DNA from: CAWDPQ01 sp049642465
GTDB taxonomy: Bacteria > Acidobacteriota > Vicinamibacteria > Vicinamibacterales > 2-12-FULL-66-21
NCBI GenBank assembly: GCA_049642465.1
Contig: JBAROV010000171.1
Location: 1 to 64,000 of the forward strand
Length of the DNA stretch: 64,000 bases
Reading direction: 5' to 3'
Shown here: in pieces, positions 26,650 to 34,626 of the stretch
How positions within the stretch are numbered: the stretch's first letter is position 1
Layout: every line of letters begins with the position of its first letter
Notes under the pieces: generated by a model
Told to the model about the DNA's origin: nothing
Database searches by the model: none
Seen by the model: only the letters and a program-made list of their open reading frames with translations
Translations under genes and position numbers: made by a program

Positions 26650-27936
26650 TCAGCGCCGTTTATCGCGCGCCACGTAATCGCGCGGGGCAGAACCGGTGTA
26701 GATTTGCCGGGGCCGAGCGATTTTCTGGTCCGGATCGGTGAGCATTTCCTCCCACTGCGCGATCCACCCGGCCGTGCGCGGAATCGCAAACAGAACCGGA
26801 AACATATCCACCGGGAACCCCATGGCCTGATAGATCAGGCCCGAGTAGAAGTCCACGTTCGGGTAAAGTTTCCGCGACACGAAGTATTCGTCCTCGAGCG
26901 CGATCCGCTCGAGTTCGAGCGCGATCTCGAGCCACGGGTTCTTGCCAGTCACCTCGAAGACGAGGTCCGCCATACGCTTGATGATCGTCGCGCGCGGGTC
27001 GTAGGACTTGTAGACGCGGTGGCCGAAGCCCATGAGCCGGCCGTCGCCCTCTTTGACGCGTTTGATGAAGCCTGGGATATTGGCCTTCGACCCGATTTCC
27101 TTGAGCATGCGCAGAACGGCTTCGTTGGCGCCGCCGTGCAGCGGTCCGTAGAGCGCGGCGGCAGCCCCGGCGAGGGCGGAGTACGGGTCGACGTGCGAGC
27201 TGCCGATGTTGCGCATCGCGCTCGTGCTGCAGTTCTGCTCGTGATCCGCATGCAGGATGAACAGGACGTCGAGGGCACGCTCCAGCACCGGGTGCGGTTT
27301 GTAACGCGGCTCCGTCATCTTGAAGAGCATGTTGAGGAAGTTGCCCGAGAAGCTCAGTTCGTTGTCGGGCAACACGAACGGGCGTCCGATGTTGTGCCGG
27401 TACGCGTAGGCGGCGATGCCGGGTACCTTTGCGATGAGCCGCACCATCTGCAATCGGCGGGACTCGGCGTCGAAAATGTTCTTCGCATCGGGATAGAACG
27501 TCGACAAGGCGCCGACCGCGCTCAGGAACATTCCCATCGGGTGCGCGTCGTAGCGGAACCCCTCGAGAAACTTCTTGATGTTCTCGTGGAGCATCGTGTG
27601 CATCGTGATGTCGTTCGTCCAGTCGTCGAGTTGCGCCGCAGTCGGAAGCTCGCCGAAGAGAATCAGGTACGAGGTCTCCAGGAAGTCGCTGTGCTCCGCC
27701 AGCTGTTCGATGGGATAGCCGCGATAGAGCAGGACTCCCTTGTCCCCGTCGATGAACGTGATGCGGCTCTTGCACGCGGCCGTGTTCATGAAGGCAGGGT
27801 CGTAGGTCATCATGCCGAAGTCGTCCGGTTTGACCTTGATCTGCCGCAGATCCATGGCCCGGATGGTGCCGTCCTGAATCGGGATTTCGTACTGTTTGCC
27901 AGTTCGGTTGTCAGTGATTGTCAGCGTGTCGGCCAT
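26650..27936 (-). CDS. gltA: Citrate synthase, type I (hexameric GltA-like)
   Basis: A 428-residue enzyme that condenses oxaloacetate and acetyl-CoA at the entry of the TCA cycle. The N-terminal beta domain (LTITDNRTGKQYEIPIQDGT) marks the large Gram-negative type. Active-site regions are present: HADHEQNCSTSAMR, LMGFGHRVYKSYDPRA and VDFYSGLIYQAMGFP with the catalytic aspartate. It starts 10 bp after yacG and is followed by the M28 peptidase gene. Confidence 0.96.
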   Translation of the reverse strand: MADTLTITDNRTGKQYEIPIQDGTIRAMDLRQIKVKPDDFGMMTYDPAFMNTAACKSRITFIDGDKGVLLYRGYPIEQLAEHSDFLETSYLILFGELPTAAQLDDWTNDITMHTMLHENIKKFLEGFRYDAHPMGMFLSAVGALSTFYPDAKNIFDAESRRLQMVRLIAKVPGIAAYAYRHNIGRPFVLPDNELSFSGNFLNMLFKMTEPRYKPHPVLERALDVLFILHADHEQNCSTSAMRNIGSSHVDPYSALAGAAAALYGPLHGGANEAVLRMLKEIGSKANIPGFIKRVKEGDGRLMGFGHRVYKSYDPRATIIKRMADLVFEVTGKNPWLEIALELERIALEDEYFVSRKLYPNVDFYSGLIYQAMGFPVDMFPVLFAIPRTAGWIAQWEEMLTDPDQKIARPRQIYTGSAPRDYVARDKRR

Positions 27937-27945
27937 GCGGTCGTC

Positions 27946-28134
27946 TCAATCGGCATCATTCTCCCGGGGGTCTGCGGCCGGTTCTTCGACAGGCGACTCA
28001 TCAGGCACCCGGTATTCCTCAGACAGCCAGCGCCCGAGATCCGCCATCTTGCACCGCTCGCTACAGAACGGCCTCCAGGCCGGGTCGATCGGGCGTTGGC
28101 GACAGTACGCACAGAGCGATTCGGATCGCGCCAA
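27946..28134 (-). CDS. yacG: YacG-like zinc-finger DNA gyrase inhibitor
   Basis: A 62-residue protein with the four-cysteine zinc finger of YacG: LCAYCRQRP, then PFCSERCKMADLGRWLSEEY. The acidic C-terminus (PVEEPAADPRENDAD) is also typical. YacG binds and inhibits DNA gyrase in Enterobacteria; the role here is by homology. It is encoded 10 bp upstream of gltA. Confidence 0.85.
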   Translation of the reverse strand: MARSESLCAYCRQRPIDPAWRPFCSERCKMADLGRWLSEEYRVPDESPVEEPAADPRENDAD

Positions 28135-28154
28135 ACCCGCCTATTGTATTGTGT

Positions 28155-28320
28155 CAACTCCCAACTCCCCAACTCCACAACTCCCAACTCCACAAATCCC
28201 AAACCAGGTAGCTCGAAACAACTGGCTGAAAAGCGTACCAGACGGGTCGACCGCTGCGTCGCTCGCCGATCTGCTTCGGGGCACGCGGTTTGGGAGTTGG
28301 GAGTTGTGAATTGGGCGTTG
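28155..28320. repeat. Paired inverted short-repeat tracts between phoU and yacG
   Basis: At 28155-28200 there is a run of CAACTCCC/CAACTCCA units. At 28291-28320 the complementary GGGAGTTG units occur. The two tracts can pair around a 90-bp loop. phoU stops at 28323 just beside the second tract, so the structure may end phoU transcription. No gene was seen in the loop. Confidence 0.75.
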
Positions 28321-28322
28321 TC

Positions 28323-29000
28323 TCAGTTCGCGTCGAGCGCATGGTGCCGCACGTCCTGCGCGGACACCATGAAAATCACGTCTTCGGCGACGTTGGTGGC
28401 GTGATCCCCGATGCGCTCGAGGTGGCGGGAGATGAGTATCAGATCCAGGGCTGGCTCGATGGTCGAGGGGTCCTGCAGCATGTAGGTCAGCAGCTCGCGA
28501 AACACCTGCGTCTTCAGCCCGTCAAGCGCATCGTCCTCGTTGAGCACACTGCGGGCGAGCGACGTATCCCGTCGAACGTAGGCGTCGAGCGCGTCGCGCA
28601 GCATGCGCTGCGCGATGTCGGCCATTCGCGGGATGTCGATGAGTTCCTTCACAGGCGGATGCTGGAGGTAGCGACGGACGGCTTCCGCGATGTTGATCGC
28701 GAGGTCCCCGACGCGTTCGAGATCGGTGTTGATCTTGACCGCCGACACGATCGCGCGAAGGTCCACGGCCATCGGCTGGTAGAGCGCCAGCAGCTTGAAG
28801 CAGCGGTTGTCGAGCTCGATGTGCAACCGGTTGATGGGGCCGTCACCCGACAGCACCCGATCCACGAGTGCCGGGTCCCGCTCGACGAGCGCCCGCAACA
28901 CCGTACGCACGCGGTCTTCGGCCAACCCGCCCATCTCGAGCAGACGGGTCTTCAGTTGCTCGAGCTCTTCCTGAAAGTGCGGGACGATTCGCTCAGTCAT
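28323..29000 (-). CDS. phoU: Phosphate signalling protein PhoU
   Basis: A 225-residue protein of two three-helix PhoU repeats: EELEQLKTRLLEMGGLAEDRV, then DLERVGDLAINIAE in the first and HLERIGDHATNVAEDVIF in the second, the ExxxD metal-binding motifs. PhoU links Pst transport to PhoR kinase activity and represses the Pho regulon when phosphate is plentiful. It lies downstream of pstB on the same strand. Its ATG is preceded directly by a 7-bp tandem repeat whose GGAAG may serve as the ribosome-binding site. Confidence 0.95.
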   Translation of the reverse strand: MTERIVPHFQEELEQLKTRLLEMGGLAEDRVRTVLRALVERDPALVDRVLSGDGPINRLHIELDNRCFKLLALYQPMAVDLRAIVSAVKINTDLERVGDLAINIAEAVRRYLQHPPVKELIDIPRMADIAQRMLRDALDAYVRRDTSLARSVLNEDDALDGLKTQVFRELLTYMLQDPSTIEPALDLILISRHLERIGDHATNVAEDVIFMVSAQDVRHHALDAN

Positions 29001-29001
29001 T

Positions 29002-29100
29002 AGCTTCCAGCTTCCAGCTTCCAGCTTCCGGCTTCCGGCTTCCGGCTTCCAGCTTCCAGCTTCCAGCGTCCGGCTTCCAGCGTACGGGCTTCCAGCTGGC
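29002..29100. repeat. 7-bp tandem repeat (AGCTTCC) in the phoU leader
   Basis: About a dozen copies of AGCTTCC/GGCTTCC run from 29002, degenerating towards 29100. On the phoU strand they read GGAAGCT and end 1 bp before the start codon. The array occupies almost the whole pstB-phoU gap. Confidence 0.9.
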
Positions 29101-29127
29101 AGCTGTTGGAGCTGGTCGCTGGTCGCT

Positions 29128-29958
29128 CTACCCGAAGCGACCGGTAACGTAATCCTCGGTTAACTTTTCAGCAGGATTCGTGAAGATGCGGTCCGTTGGT
29201 CCGTACTCCACGAGCTGTCCCAGCCAGAAGAATGCCGTTCGGTCCGATACCCGCGCTGCCTGCTGCATGTTATGCGTCACGATCACAATCGTGTAGCGCG
29301 TTTTCAGCTGATAGATCAGCTCTTCGATGCGCTGCGTCGCAATCGGGTCGAGGGCGGAGGCCGGTTCGTCCATCAACAGGATATCGGGCCTGACTGCCAG
29401 CGCCCGTGCGATACAGAGCCGCTGCTGCTGGCCGCCCGACAGCGCGAGCGCGGATTCGTGCAGCCGATCCTTGACCTCGTCCCAGATGGCCGCGGCCTGC
29501 AGGCTCTCTTCGACTCGCTCGTGGAGATCTGCCCGGCTCGCCGCGAGTCCGTTGATCCGGATGCCATACGCGACGTTTTCAAAAATCGACTTTGGAAACG
29601 GATTGGACTTTTGAAACACCATGCCGACGCGACGACGAAGCGCCACGACGTCAACGCCAGGCCCGTACACATCGCGGCCCTCGATGAGGACGCGCCCTTC
29701 GACGCGCGTGCCCGCGATGATGTCGTTCATTCTGTTCAAGGTACGAAGGAACGTACTCTTGCCGCACCCGGACGGACCGATGAATGCCGTGACGAGATAC
29801 TGGTGAATTTGAATGGAGATGTCTTCGAGCGCCCGCTTCGCACCGTAATAGAAGTTCAAGTGCTCGACCGCCACGCTGACCGGGCGGTCGCCCGTTGCAG
29901 GGCCCGGGGTTCGTGGCAGTGAGACGGAGCCGCGGTTTGGCGCCTGAACGGCAGTCAT
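29128..29958 (-). CDS. pstB: Phosphate ABC transporter ATP-binding protein PstB
   Basis: A 276-residue ATPase. ATG 29958 is chosen over the upstream ATG at 30009 because the latter lies within the PHO-box-like repeats. Motifs: FNxYYG-type start (LNFYYGAKRALEDISIQI), Walker A GPSGCGKST, RTLNRMND typical of PstB, signature LSGGQQQRLCIARAL, Walker B ILLMDEPASALDP, and switch THNMQQAARVSD. It energises phosphate import with PstS, PstC and PstA, whose genes lie 13 kb away. The first 25 residues are a variable extension. Confidence 0.95.
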   Translation of the reverse strand: MTAVQAPNRGSVSLPRTPGPATGDRPVSVAVEHLNFYYGAKRALEDISIQIHQYLVTAFIGPSGCGKSTFLRTLNRMNDIIAGTRVEGRVLIEGRDVYGPGVDVVALRRRVGMVFQKSNPFPKSIFENVAYGIRINGLAASRADLHERVEESLQAAAIWDEVKDRLHESALALSGGQQQRLCIARALAVRPDILLMDEPASALDPIATQRIEELIYQLKTRYTIVIVTHNMQQAARVSDRTAFFWLGQLVEYGPTDRIFTNPAEKLTEDYVTGRFG

Positions 29959-29998
29959 GACCGGAATGTGTACCGTACTCGTCAGCGATTTCGGGTCA

Positions 29999-30025
29999 GT
30001 TACCGGCATGTAAATTTCGTGTAAC
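29999..30025 (-). promoter_or_regulatory. PHO-box-like triple 11-bp direct repeat upstream of pstB
   Basis: Pentamers GTTAC (29999), GTAAA (30010) and GTAAC (30021) start exactly 11 bp apart, 41 bp upstream of the pstB ATG at 29958. The spacing equals that of PhoB half-sites. It is the only three-copy site in the window. Confidence 0.7.
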
Positions 30026-30048
30026 GGCCCGCTGAGCGAGTCGAAGGG

Positions 30049-30822
30049 CTACTCCGCGCGCGCGGCCACCGCCGTGGCGCTGGTGTCTGCCTCGGCGAGG
30101 AACGCGCCAATCTGCCGCCGCAATTCGTCCTGGATGACCTCGACTTTGCGCCGCGCATCGAGCATCCGGAACCCGAACTCGTCGGCCATTGACGCGTACT
30201 CACGGAGCAGTCCGCGCTGATACGCGCGGAAGCTCTCGTAGATATCGTCGCCGATCTTGAGGTCCATCCCGGATTCCCAGTAGTCCATGCCGCGCGATTG
30301 CAGCACCCGGCGGATGAGCGTCTTTTCGTCGATCTTCAGATAGAACACGAGGTGCGGAGCGATGGCGAACCCGTACAGGTTGCGGATCCAGGTACGGTCT
30401 ACGCCGCGAACGCCAGCCCTGGCCATCGCGGTGTAGATATAGCGGTCCGACAACACGATGAAGCCCGCCTTGAGCGCCGGGATGATTTCCTTTTCGAGCC
30501 GGTCGGCGAAATCCGTCGCATACAGCAAGACGAAGGTGAGCTTGTTGAGGGTGTTGCTCGATTTGGCCAAGTCGATTGTCGGCTGCATCAGCTGGGAGCG
30601 CGTCCAGCCGGTTTCGACGACACCATAGCCTTGCACTTCGAGCCATTCGCGAAGCAGCGTGATCTGCGTGGAGCGGCCCACGCCGTCCGTGCCCTCAATG
30701 GCGATCAGCTTCCCGGGATAGCCGTCGATCGGCAGATAGGGAATGCCGTAGCTGTAATAGCTGCCCGGTTTCGCCCCCCCTGAAGCGCCGTCGTCAACTA
30801 AGGTCGTCGAGCTGTTCGTCAT
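30049..30822 (-). CDS. Thymidylate-kinase-like P-loop protein with altered Walker A (Lys to Arg)
   Basis: The open frame extends to 30897, but ATG 30822 overlaps the end of the preceding kinase gene by 29 bp and gives 257 residues. After a 35-residue Tyr/Gly-rich N-terminus comes a TMK-like fold: LIAIEGTDGVGRSTQITLLR, ATDFADRLEKEI, VLSDRYIYTAMARAGVRG and VFYLKIDEKT. The Walker A position that is lysine in relatives is arginine (codon CGC). It is a paralogue of the next gene upstream. Normal TMK substrate motifs (TREPGGT) are absent, so the substrate is unknown. Its role in the ppx operon is not known. Confidence 0.75.
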   Translation of the reverse strand: MTNSSTTLVDDGASGGAKPGSYYSYGIPYLPIDGYPGKLIAIEGTDGVGRSTQITLLREWLEVQGYGVVETGWTRSQLMQPTIDLAKSSNTLNKLTFVLLYATDFADRLEKEIIPALKAGFIVLSDRYIYTAMARAGVRGVDRTWIRNLYGFAIAPHLVFYLKIDEKTLIRRVLQSRGMDYWESGMDLKIGDDIYESFRAYQRGLLREYASMADEFGFRMLDARRKVEVIQDELRRQIGAFLAEADTSATAVAARAE

Positions 30823-31492
30823 CAGCCGAAATCTCCAGATGCTGCGACACGAGCTTGCGAAAAACACGCTGTTGATCGGTGATGCTGCCCACGGCATTCA
30901 CCACGCTGAGCCCGAACTCCTCCACCAGTCGGTCGTACTCGTCGAGCACCTTCCCCTGAAACATCTTGAAGCTCTCGACAACGTTCGCGCTCCATCCCAT
31001 GTCCATGCCCGCTTCGTAGAACTTCAGTTTGACGCGGCGGGCCAACAGCCGGTCGGCAGAGACTTCAATCGGAACCCTGAAGTAGACCGCCAAATCGGGC
31101 CTGGTGGCAAAGCTGTACAACTCTCGCACCCAGCGCCGGTCCACCCCCCGGGCCGCATCGCGGGCGAATGCGGTGTACGCATATCGATCGGCGAGCACAA
31201 TCATGCCGGCCTTGAGAGGCGGAACGATGTTGTACAGCAGGCGGTCTGCAAAGTCCGTCGCGTGCAGCAGGCTGAACGTCATCGGCGTGAGCGCGTTCTT
31301 CTTCTTGCCGGTTTTGGTGGCGGCTTTCACGAGCGCGGATGAATTCCACTCGGTGACGAACACCGGGTGGCCGGCGGCGCTAAGCCACTTTGCCAGAAGC
31401 GCCAGTTGTGTCGTCTTCCCGGATCCGTCGATTCCTTCGACGACGAACAGTTTTCCCGGGTACTCGTGACGCGTGGTGAGGTTGGTCAACAT
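30794..31492 (-). CDS. Thymidylate-kinase-like P-loop kinase
   Basis: A 232-residue TMK-family protein starting at ATG 31492. It has canonical Walker A (VVEGIDGSGKTTQLALL), LLHATDFADRLLYNI, VLADRYAYTAFARDAARG (the DR motif) and VYFRVPIEVSADRLLAR. The TREPGGT loop of housekeeping thymidylate kinase is replaced by FVTEWNSSALVKAATK, so it may phosphorylate another nucleotide or phosphate compound. The gene starts inside the ppx reading frame (113 bp overlap), which couples it tightly to exopolyphosphatase. Housekeeping dTMP kinase is an alternative but less likely. Confidence 0.78.
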   Translation of the reverse strand: MLTNLTTRHEYPGKLFVVEGIDGSGKTTQLALLAKWLSAAGHPVFVTEWNSSALVKAATKTGKKKNALTPMTFSLLHATDFADRLLYNIVPPLKAGMIVLADRYAYTAFARDAARGVDRRWVRELYSFATRPDLAVYFRVPIEVSADRLLARRVKLKFYEAGMDMGWSANVVESFKMFQGKVLDEYDRLVEEFGLSVVNAVGSITDQQRVFRKLVSQHLEISADDEQLDDLS

Positions 31493-33047
31493 GAGTCTGG
31501 CGTTCCTTGTAGTCCGCCCCCGCGACTTCGAATCGGACGGGTTTCCCCAGCAGCGCCTCGAGCGGCGCGACATGTCGATGCGCGGCCCACAGCTCCAGCT
31601 CCGCATCGCCGGTCGCACGGAGCCGCGCGAGGTAATCGTCCTCGCGCGGGTAGAGGTCGATCCCGTCGAGCGCGCGGGCGTGGCTGCGGTCGAGTCCCTC
31701 CGCCAGCCGAACCATCGCGGCAAGCGCCTTGACCGCCCGACGCACGCCACCGGGCAGATCACCATATCCCTCGTGCGACTTCTTCGGCGTCGCCTGCCGA
31801 TGGTAACGAGCAATGAGCGCGATCGCTTCGATCTCCAGCGGCTCGAAGCCACGGAGATCCCCGTTCTTGATCAAATAGTACGAGTGGCGGTGATGGCGCT
31901 CATAGCTGATATGCACGCCGATATCGTGCAGGAGGGCGCCGTACTCGAGCCAGTCTCGTTCACGATCGCCGAGGCCGTGCACGCTCCGCGTCTGATCGAA
32001 CATCGCCAGCGCCAGCCGGGCAACTTGCTGGGCATGTTCCGACCAGTACCCGCATCGCTCTCCGAGTTCGACGATGCTGCGGCGGCGGACGTCGGGGTAG
32101 CGTTCGACCTTGCGAATCGTCGAGCTGTTGCGGTGGATGTAATCGAGCACCAGTCCTTCGCGCAGCGCCAGGTCGCACAGGACGAATTCCTCTGCACCGA
32201 GCCGTCTGATGATCGTGTCGAGCAGCACGGAGCCGGCAACGCTCAAGTCCCCTCGCCGCGGATCGAGCCCCGGCATGGCCAGTCGCTCCTCGATATTGAA
32301 CTGGGTGAGCCGCTTGCGAATCTTGTGCAACGCCTTGGCGGAAACACGCCGGTTTCGAAGGTCCTCGACGCGTTCGCCTCCCTCGCTGAGCGCCATCGCC
32401 CCGAGGCTGAGGATCGTTCCGGACGTTCCAATCGCGCGATCGAAGCCGCGCATGGCGATCTGGTCGAGATACGTGCCCATCTCGTGATTGAGATGCTTCA
32501 CCAGGCGGCGCTCATCGCCATCCGAGAGCGGGTCGGACTTGACGAACCGCTCGGTGAGCCGGATGACGCCCACCTTGAAGCTCTTGCCCAGCGCGAGTTG
32601 CGTCGCGGTACCGAGCGTCACCTCGACACTTCCACCGCCGATGTCAATCACGACGGCCGTGCTGCCGCCGACGTCCACTCCGTAACCGGCCGCCAGATGG
32701 ATCAGCCGTGCTTCCTCGGTTCCCGAAATCACGCGTATGCGGATGCCGGTCTGGCGATCGACCTCCGCGATGAAGTCTCCGCCGTTTTCTGCCTCGCGGG
32801 TCGCGCTGGTGGCAGCCGCAATGATCTCGTCCACCTTGTGCGTTTCTGCGAGTCGTTTGAACTTGGTGAGCGTCTGCAGCGCCGCAGACATGGCGGTGGT
32901 CGTCAGACTGCGGCCGTCGAGCCCTCCGGCGCCGAGCCGGATCATGTCCTTTTCGCGATCGATGACTTCGAAGGAAAGATCCGGCCGGACTTTCACCACA
33001 ATCATGTGGATCGAGTTCGTCCCGATGTCGATGGCAGCGATTCGCAT
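31380..33047 (-). CDS. ppx: Exopolyphosphatase/pppGpp phosphatase, Ppx/GppA family
   Basis: A 555-residue enzyme. The N-terminal actin-like phosphatase starts IAAIDIGTNSIHMIVV, with ATSATREAENG, RVISGTEEARL, VVIDIGGGSVEV and AIGTSGTILSLG. A C-terminal HD-like domain (about residues 320-500) includes LHDIGVHISYERHHRHSYYL. It hydrolyses polyphosphate or guanosine pentaphosphate. The last ~37 residues are Arg/Asp-rich and unconserved in appearance, and overlap the downstream kinase gene. A PHO-box-like site precedes the gene, and CHAD/sixA lie divergently. Confidence 0.93.
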   Translation of the reverse strand: MRIAAIDIGTNSIHMIVVKVRPDLSFEVIDREKDMIRLGAGGLDGRSLTTTAMSAALQTLTKFKRLAETHKVDEIIAAATSATREAENGGDFIAEVDRQTGIRIRVISGTEEARLIHLAAGYGVDVGGSTAVVIDIGGGSVEVTLGTATQLALGKSFKVGVIRLTERFVKSDPLSDGDERRLVKHLNHEMGTYLDQIAMRGFDRAIGTSGTILSLGAMALSEGGERVEDLRNRRVSAKALHKIRKRLTQFNIEERLAMPGLDPRRGDLSVAGSVLLDTIIRRLGAEEFVLCDLALREGLVLDYIHRNSSTIRKVERYPDVRRRSIVELGERCGYWSEHAQQVARLALAMFDQTRSVHGLGDRERDWLEYGALLHDIGVHISYERHHRHSYYLIKNGDLRGFEPLEIEAIALIARYHRQATPKKSHEGYGDLPGGVRRAVKALAAMVRLAEGLDRSHARALDGIDLYPREDDYLARLRATGDAELELWAAHRHVAPLEALLGKPVRFEVAGADYKERQTHVDQPHHASRVPGKTVRRRRNRRIREDDTTGASGKVA

Positions 33048-33081
33048 GCGGAGAGTACGCAGCCCGGCCGTCAGCTTGTGC

Positions 33082-33100
33082 TGTTACATGCCCGTTATAT
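33082..33100 (-). promoter_or_regulatory. PHO-box-like site upstream of ppx
   Basis: On the plus strand GTTAC (33083) and GTTAT (33094) are 11 bp apart; on the ppx strand this reads TATAAC, 5 bp, TGTAAC. It is 36 bp upstream of the ppx ATG in the 112-bp gap to CHAD. Confidence 0.65.
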
Positions 33101-33159
33101 ACTGGCTGAACGGACCGTCGTGCATGAAGCCGCAGGGGCGGGTTGGCCGCCATCCTACC

Positions 33160-34119
33160 ATGAATCGTCGTAAACCCCGTGTAACAACGACTTTACTGGC
33201 GCGAAGAGCCCGGGCGTTGCAGCGCTATTTGCCCGCGGCGATACGCGGGGATGGTCAGGGTGTGCACCAGGCGCGAGTGGCGACCCGCAGACTCCGCGAA
33301 GCGGTCCCCGTGTTGACGGCTGGCGTGAAGGGGGCCAAAACGGGCAAGGCCCGAAATAAGATCCGACGCCTGACGAGGGCTCTCGGGACCGTGCGCGAGC
33401 TCGACGTCACCCTGCACATCCTGGATGAACTGGCCCGGCGCCCCGGCATTCCACGCAACGCCCTGGAGGACGTCCGCGCGCATGTCGTCCTGGAACGCGA
33501 TCGGAGACGCGCGCTGATGCTCGAGCGGCTGGATCAGGTGAACTCCGAAAAACTCGGTCGAAGGCTCCGCGCGATTGGTGTGGCCCTGACCGCCTGTGAC
33601 CTCGAAACCTGGCGTGAGACGCTCGCCACGCGGCTCGTCAAGCGCGCGCGTCGGTTCGGCGCGGCCGTGAAGGAGGCCGGGCACATCTACGCGCCCGATC
33701 GGCTGCATCAGGTCCGGATTGCGGCGAAGAAACTGCGCTACACGCTCGAACTGGCGGCCGACGGTGGAACGGCGGCAGCCGAGCCGCTGGTGCGTGCGCT
33801 GAAGCGGGTGCAGAACACGCTGGGACGATTGCACGATCTGCAGGTGCTGCAGCGTCACGTCGCAGAGGTGCAGGCCGCCCCACCTGTACGCCGTGGCGGT
33901 GCCGACGGCGGCCTCGATGCGCTGCAGCGAACGCTCGAGGAAGAGTGCAGGCATCTGCACGCCCGATATATCGCTGCCTACCCCGCACTGCTCGAGTTGA
34001 GCGAGACGTGCCGCACGGTCATTGCGCCGCAGCTGACGCGTCATGTCGCTCGTCGCCGCCGCCCGTTGAAGATGACGCTTCGTGCGAACCGGCCGAAAGT
34101 CAGCGCCGGCCGCGCCTGA
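33160..34119 (+). CDS. CHAD-domain protein
   Basis: A 319-residue helical protein starting at ATG 33160. The conserved CHAD histidines and basic residues are in GVHQARVATRRLREAVPVL near residue 30 and again in RLHQVRIAAKKLRYTLELAA near 185, the two pseudo-repeats of the domain. CHAD domains bind polyphosphate granules; that is known for other family members. The basic tail (HVARRRRPLKMTLRANRP) fits polyanion binding. It is divergent from ppx and 3 bp before sixA. Confidence 0.9.
   Translation: MNRRKPRVTTTLLARRARALQRYLPAAIRGDGQGVHQARVATRRLREAVPVLTAGVKGAKTGKARNKIRRLTRALGTVRELDVTLHILDELARRPGIPRNALEDVRAHVVLERDRRRALMLERLDQVNSEKLGRRLRAIGVALTACDLETWRETLATRLVKRARRFGAAVKEAGHIYAPDRLHQVRIAAKKLRYTLELAADGGTAAAEPLVRALKRVQNTLGRLHDLQVLQRHVAEVQAAPPVRRGGADGGLDALQRTLEEECRHLHARYIAAYPALLELSETCRTVIAPQLTRHVARRRRPLKMTLRANRPKVSAGRA
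33169..33187 (+). promoter_or_regulatory. PHO-box-like repeat inside the first codons of the CHAD gene
   Basis: GTAAA (33170) and GTAAC (33181) lie 11 bp apart, reading CGTAAA, 5 bp, TGTAAC. Because the repeat is just after the ATG, either the true start is further downstream, the site acts on the divergent ppx gene, or the match is chance. Confidence 0.4.
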
Positions 34120-34122
34120 TCG

Positions 34123-34626
34123 ATGCCCGTCCTCGAGTTGTACTTGATTCGACACGGCATCGCTGCGGAACGGGGAGAGGAGTACCCGGACGATTCGAAA
34201 CGACCGCTGACGAGTAGCGGGATGTCCAGGCTTCGTGACGAGGCGAAAGGACTGAACGCCCTCGAGGTCGGCTTCAACATGATCATTACGAGTCCGCTCG
34301 TGCGAACGAAGCAGACCGCGGAGATCATCGCCGGCACGTTGAAGGAGAAGCCGCAGATCGTCACGAGCGATTCGCTGGCGCCCGCCGGCACGCCTGCCGC
34401 CGTGGTGCAGGAACTCGCGCGCCACGCCAAGCAGGCGCGGATCGCGCTCGTCGGCCACGAGCCCAATCTCGGCGAGCTCGCCGGCCGGCTGATCGGCGCG
34501 AAATCGCCGATCGAGTTCAAGAAGGGCGCGATCTGCCGGATCGACTTCGAAGTGCTCCCGCCCAAGGGTTACGGGCAGCTTCGCTGGTTCATTCCTCCGC
34601 GCGTGCTACGCAAGCTCGGTCACTAA
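34123..34626 (+). CDS. sixA: Phosphohistidine phosphatase SixA-like
   Basis: A 167-residue histidine phosphatase. The catalytic LIRHGIAAE motif is at residues 8-16 (R10, H11), and the second histidine is in ALVGHEPNLGELAG. TSPLVRTKQTAEII is the middle signature. SixA removes phosphate from histidine in phosphotransfer proteins. The start is 3 bp after the CHAD stop, so the two form an operon. It overlaps the convergent HELRH gene by 4 bp. Confidence 0.9.
   Translation: MPVLELYLIRHGIAAERGEEYPDDSKRPLTSSGMSRLRDEAKGLNALEVGFNMIITSPLVRTKQTAEIIAGTLKEKPQIVTSDSLAPAGTPAAVVQELARHAKQARIALVGHEPNLGELAGRLIGAKSPIEFKKGAICRIDFEVLPPKGYGQLRWFIPPRVLRKLGH

Noticed and set aside
26626..28404. Long open frame (592 codons) on the plus strand
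   Set aside because: It lies opposite gltA and yacG and has an Arg/His/Val-rich composition produced by reading a high-GC gene backwards.
28155..29100. CRISPR array or phage attachment site in the phoU flanks
   Set aside because: These are low-complexity 7-8-bp tandem units with no spacers and no integrase nearby.
31473..33173. Long open frame (566 codons) on the plus strand
   Set aside because: It mirrors ppx on the other strand and has no recognisable motif; ppx is certain.
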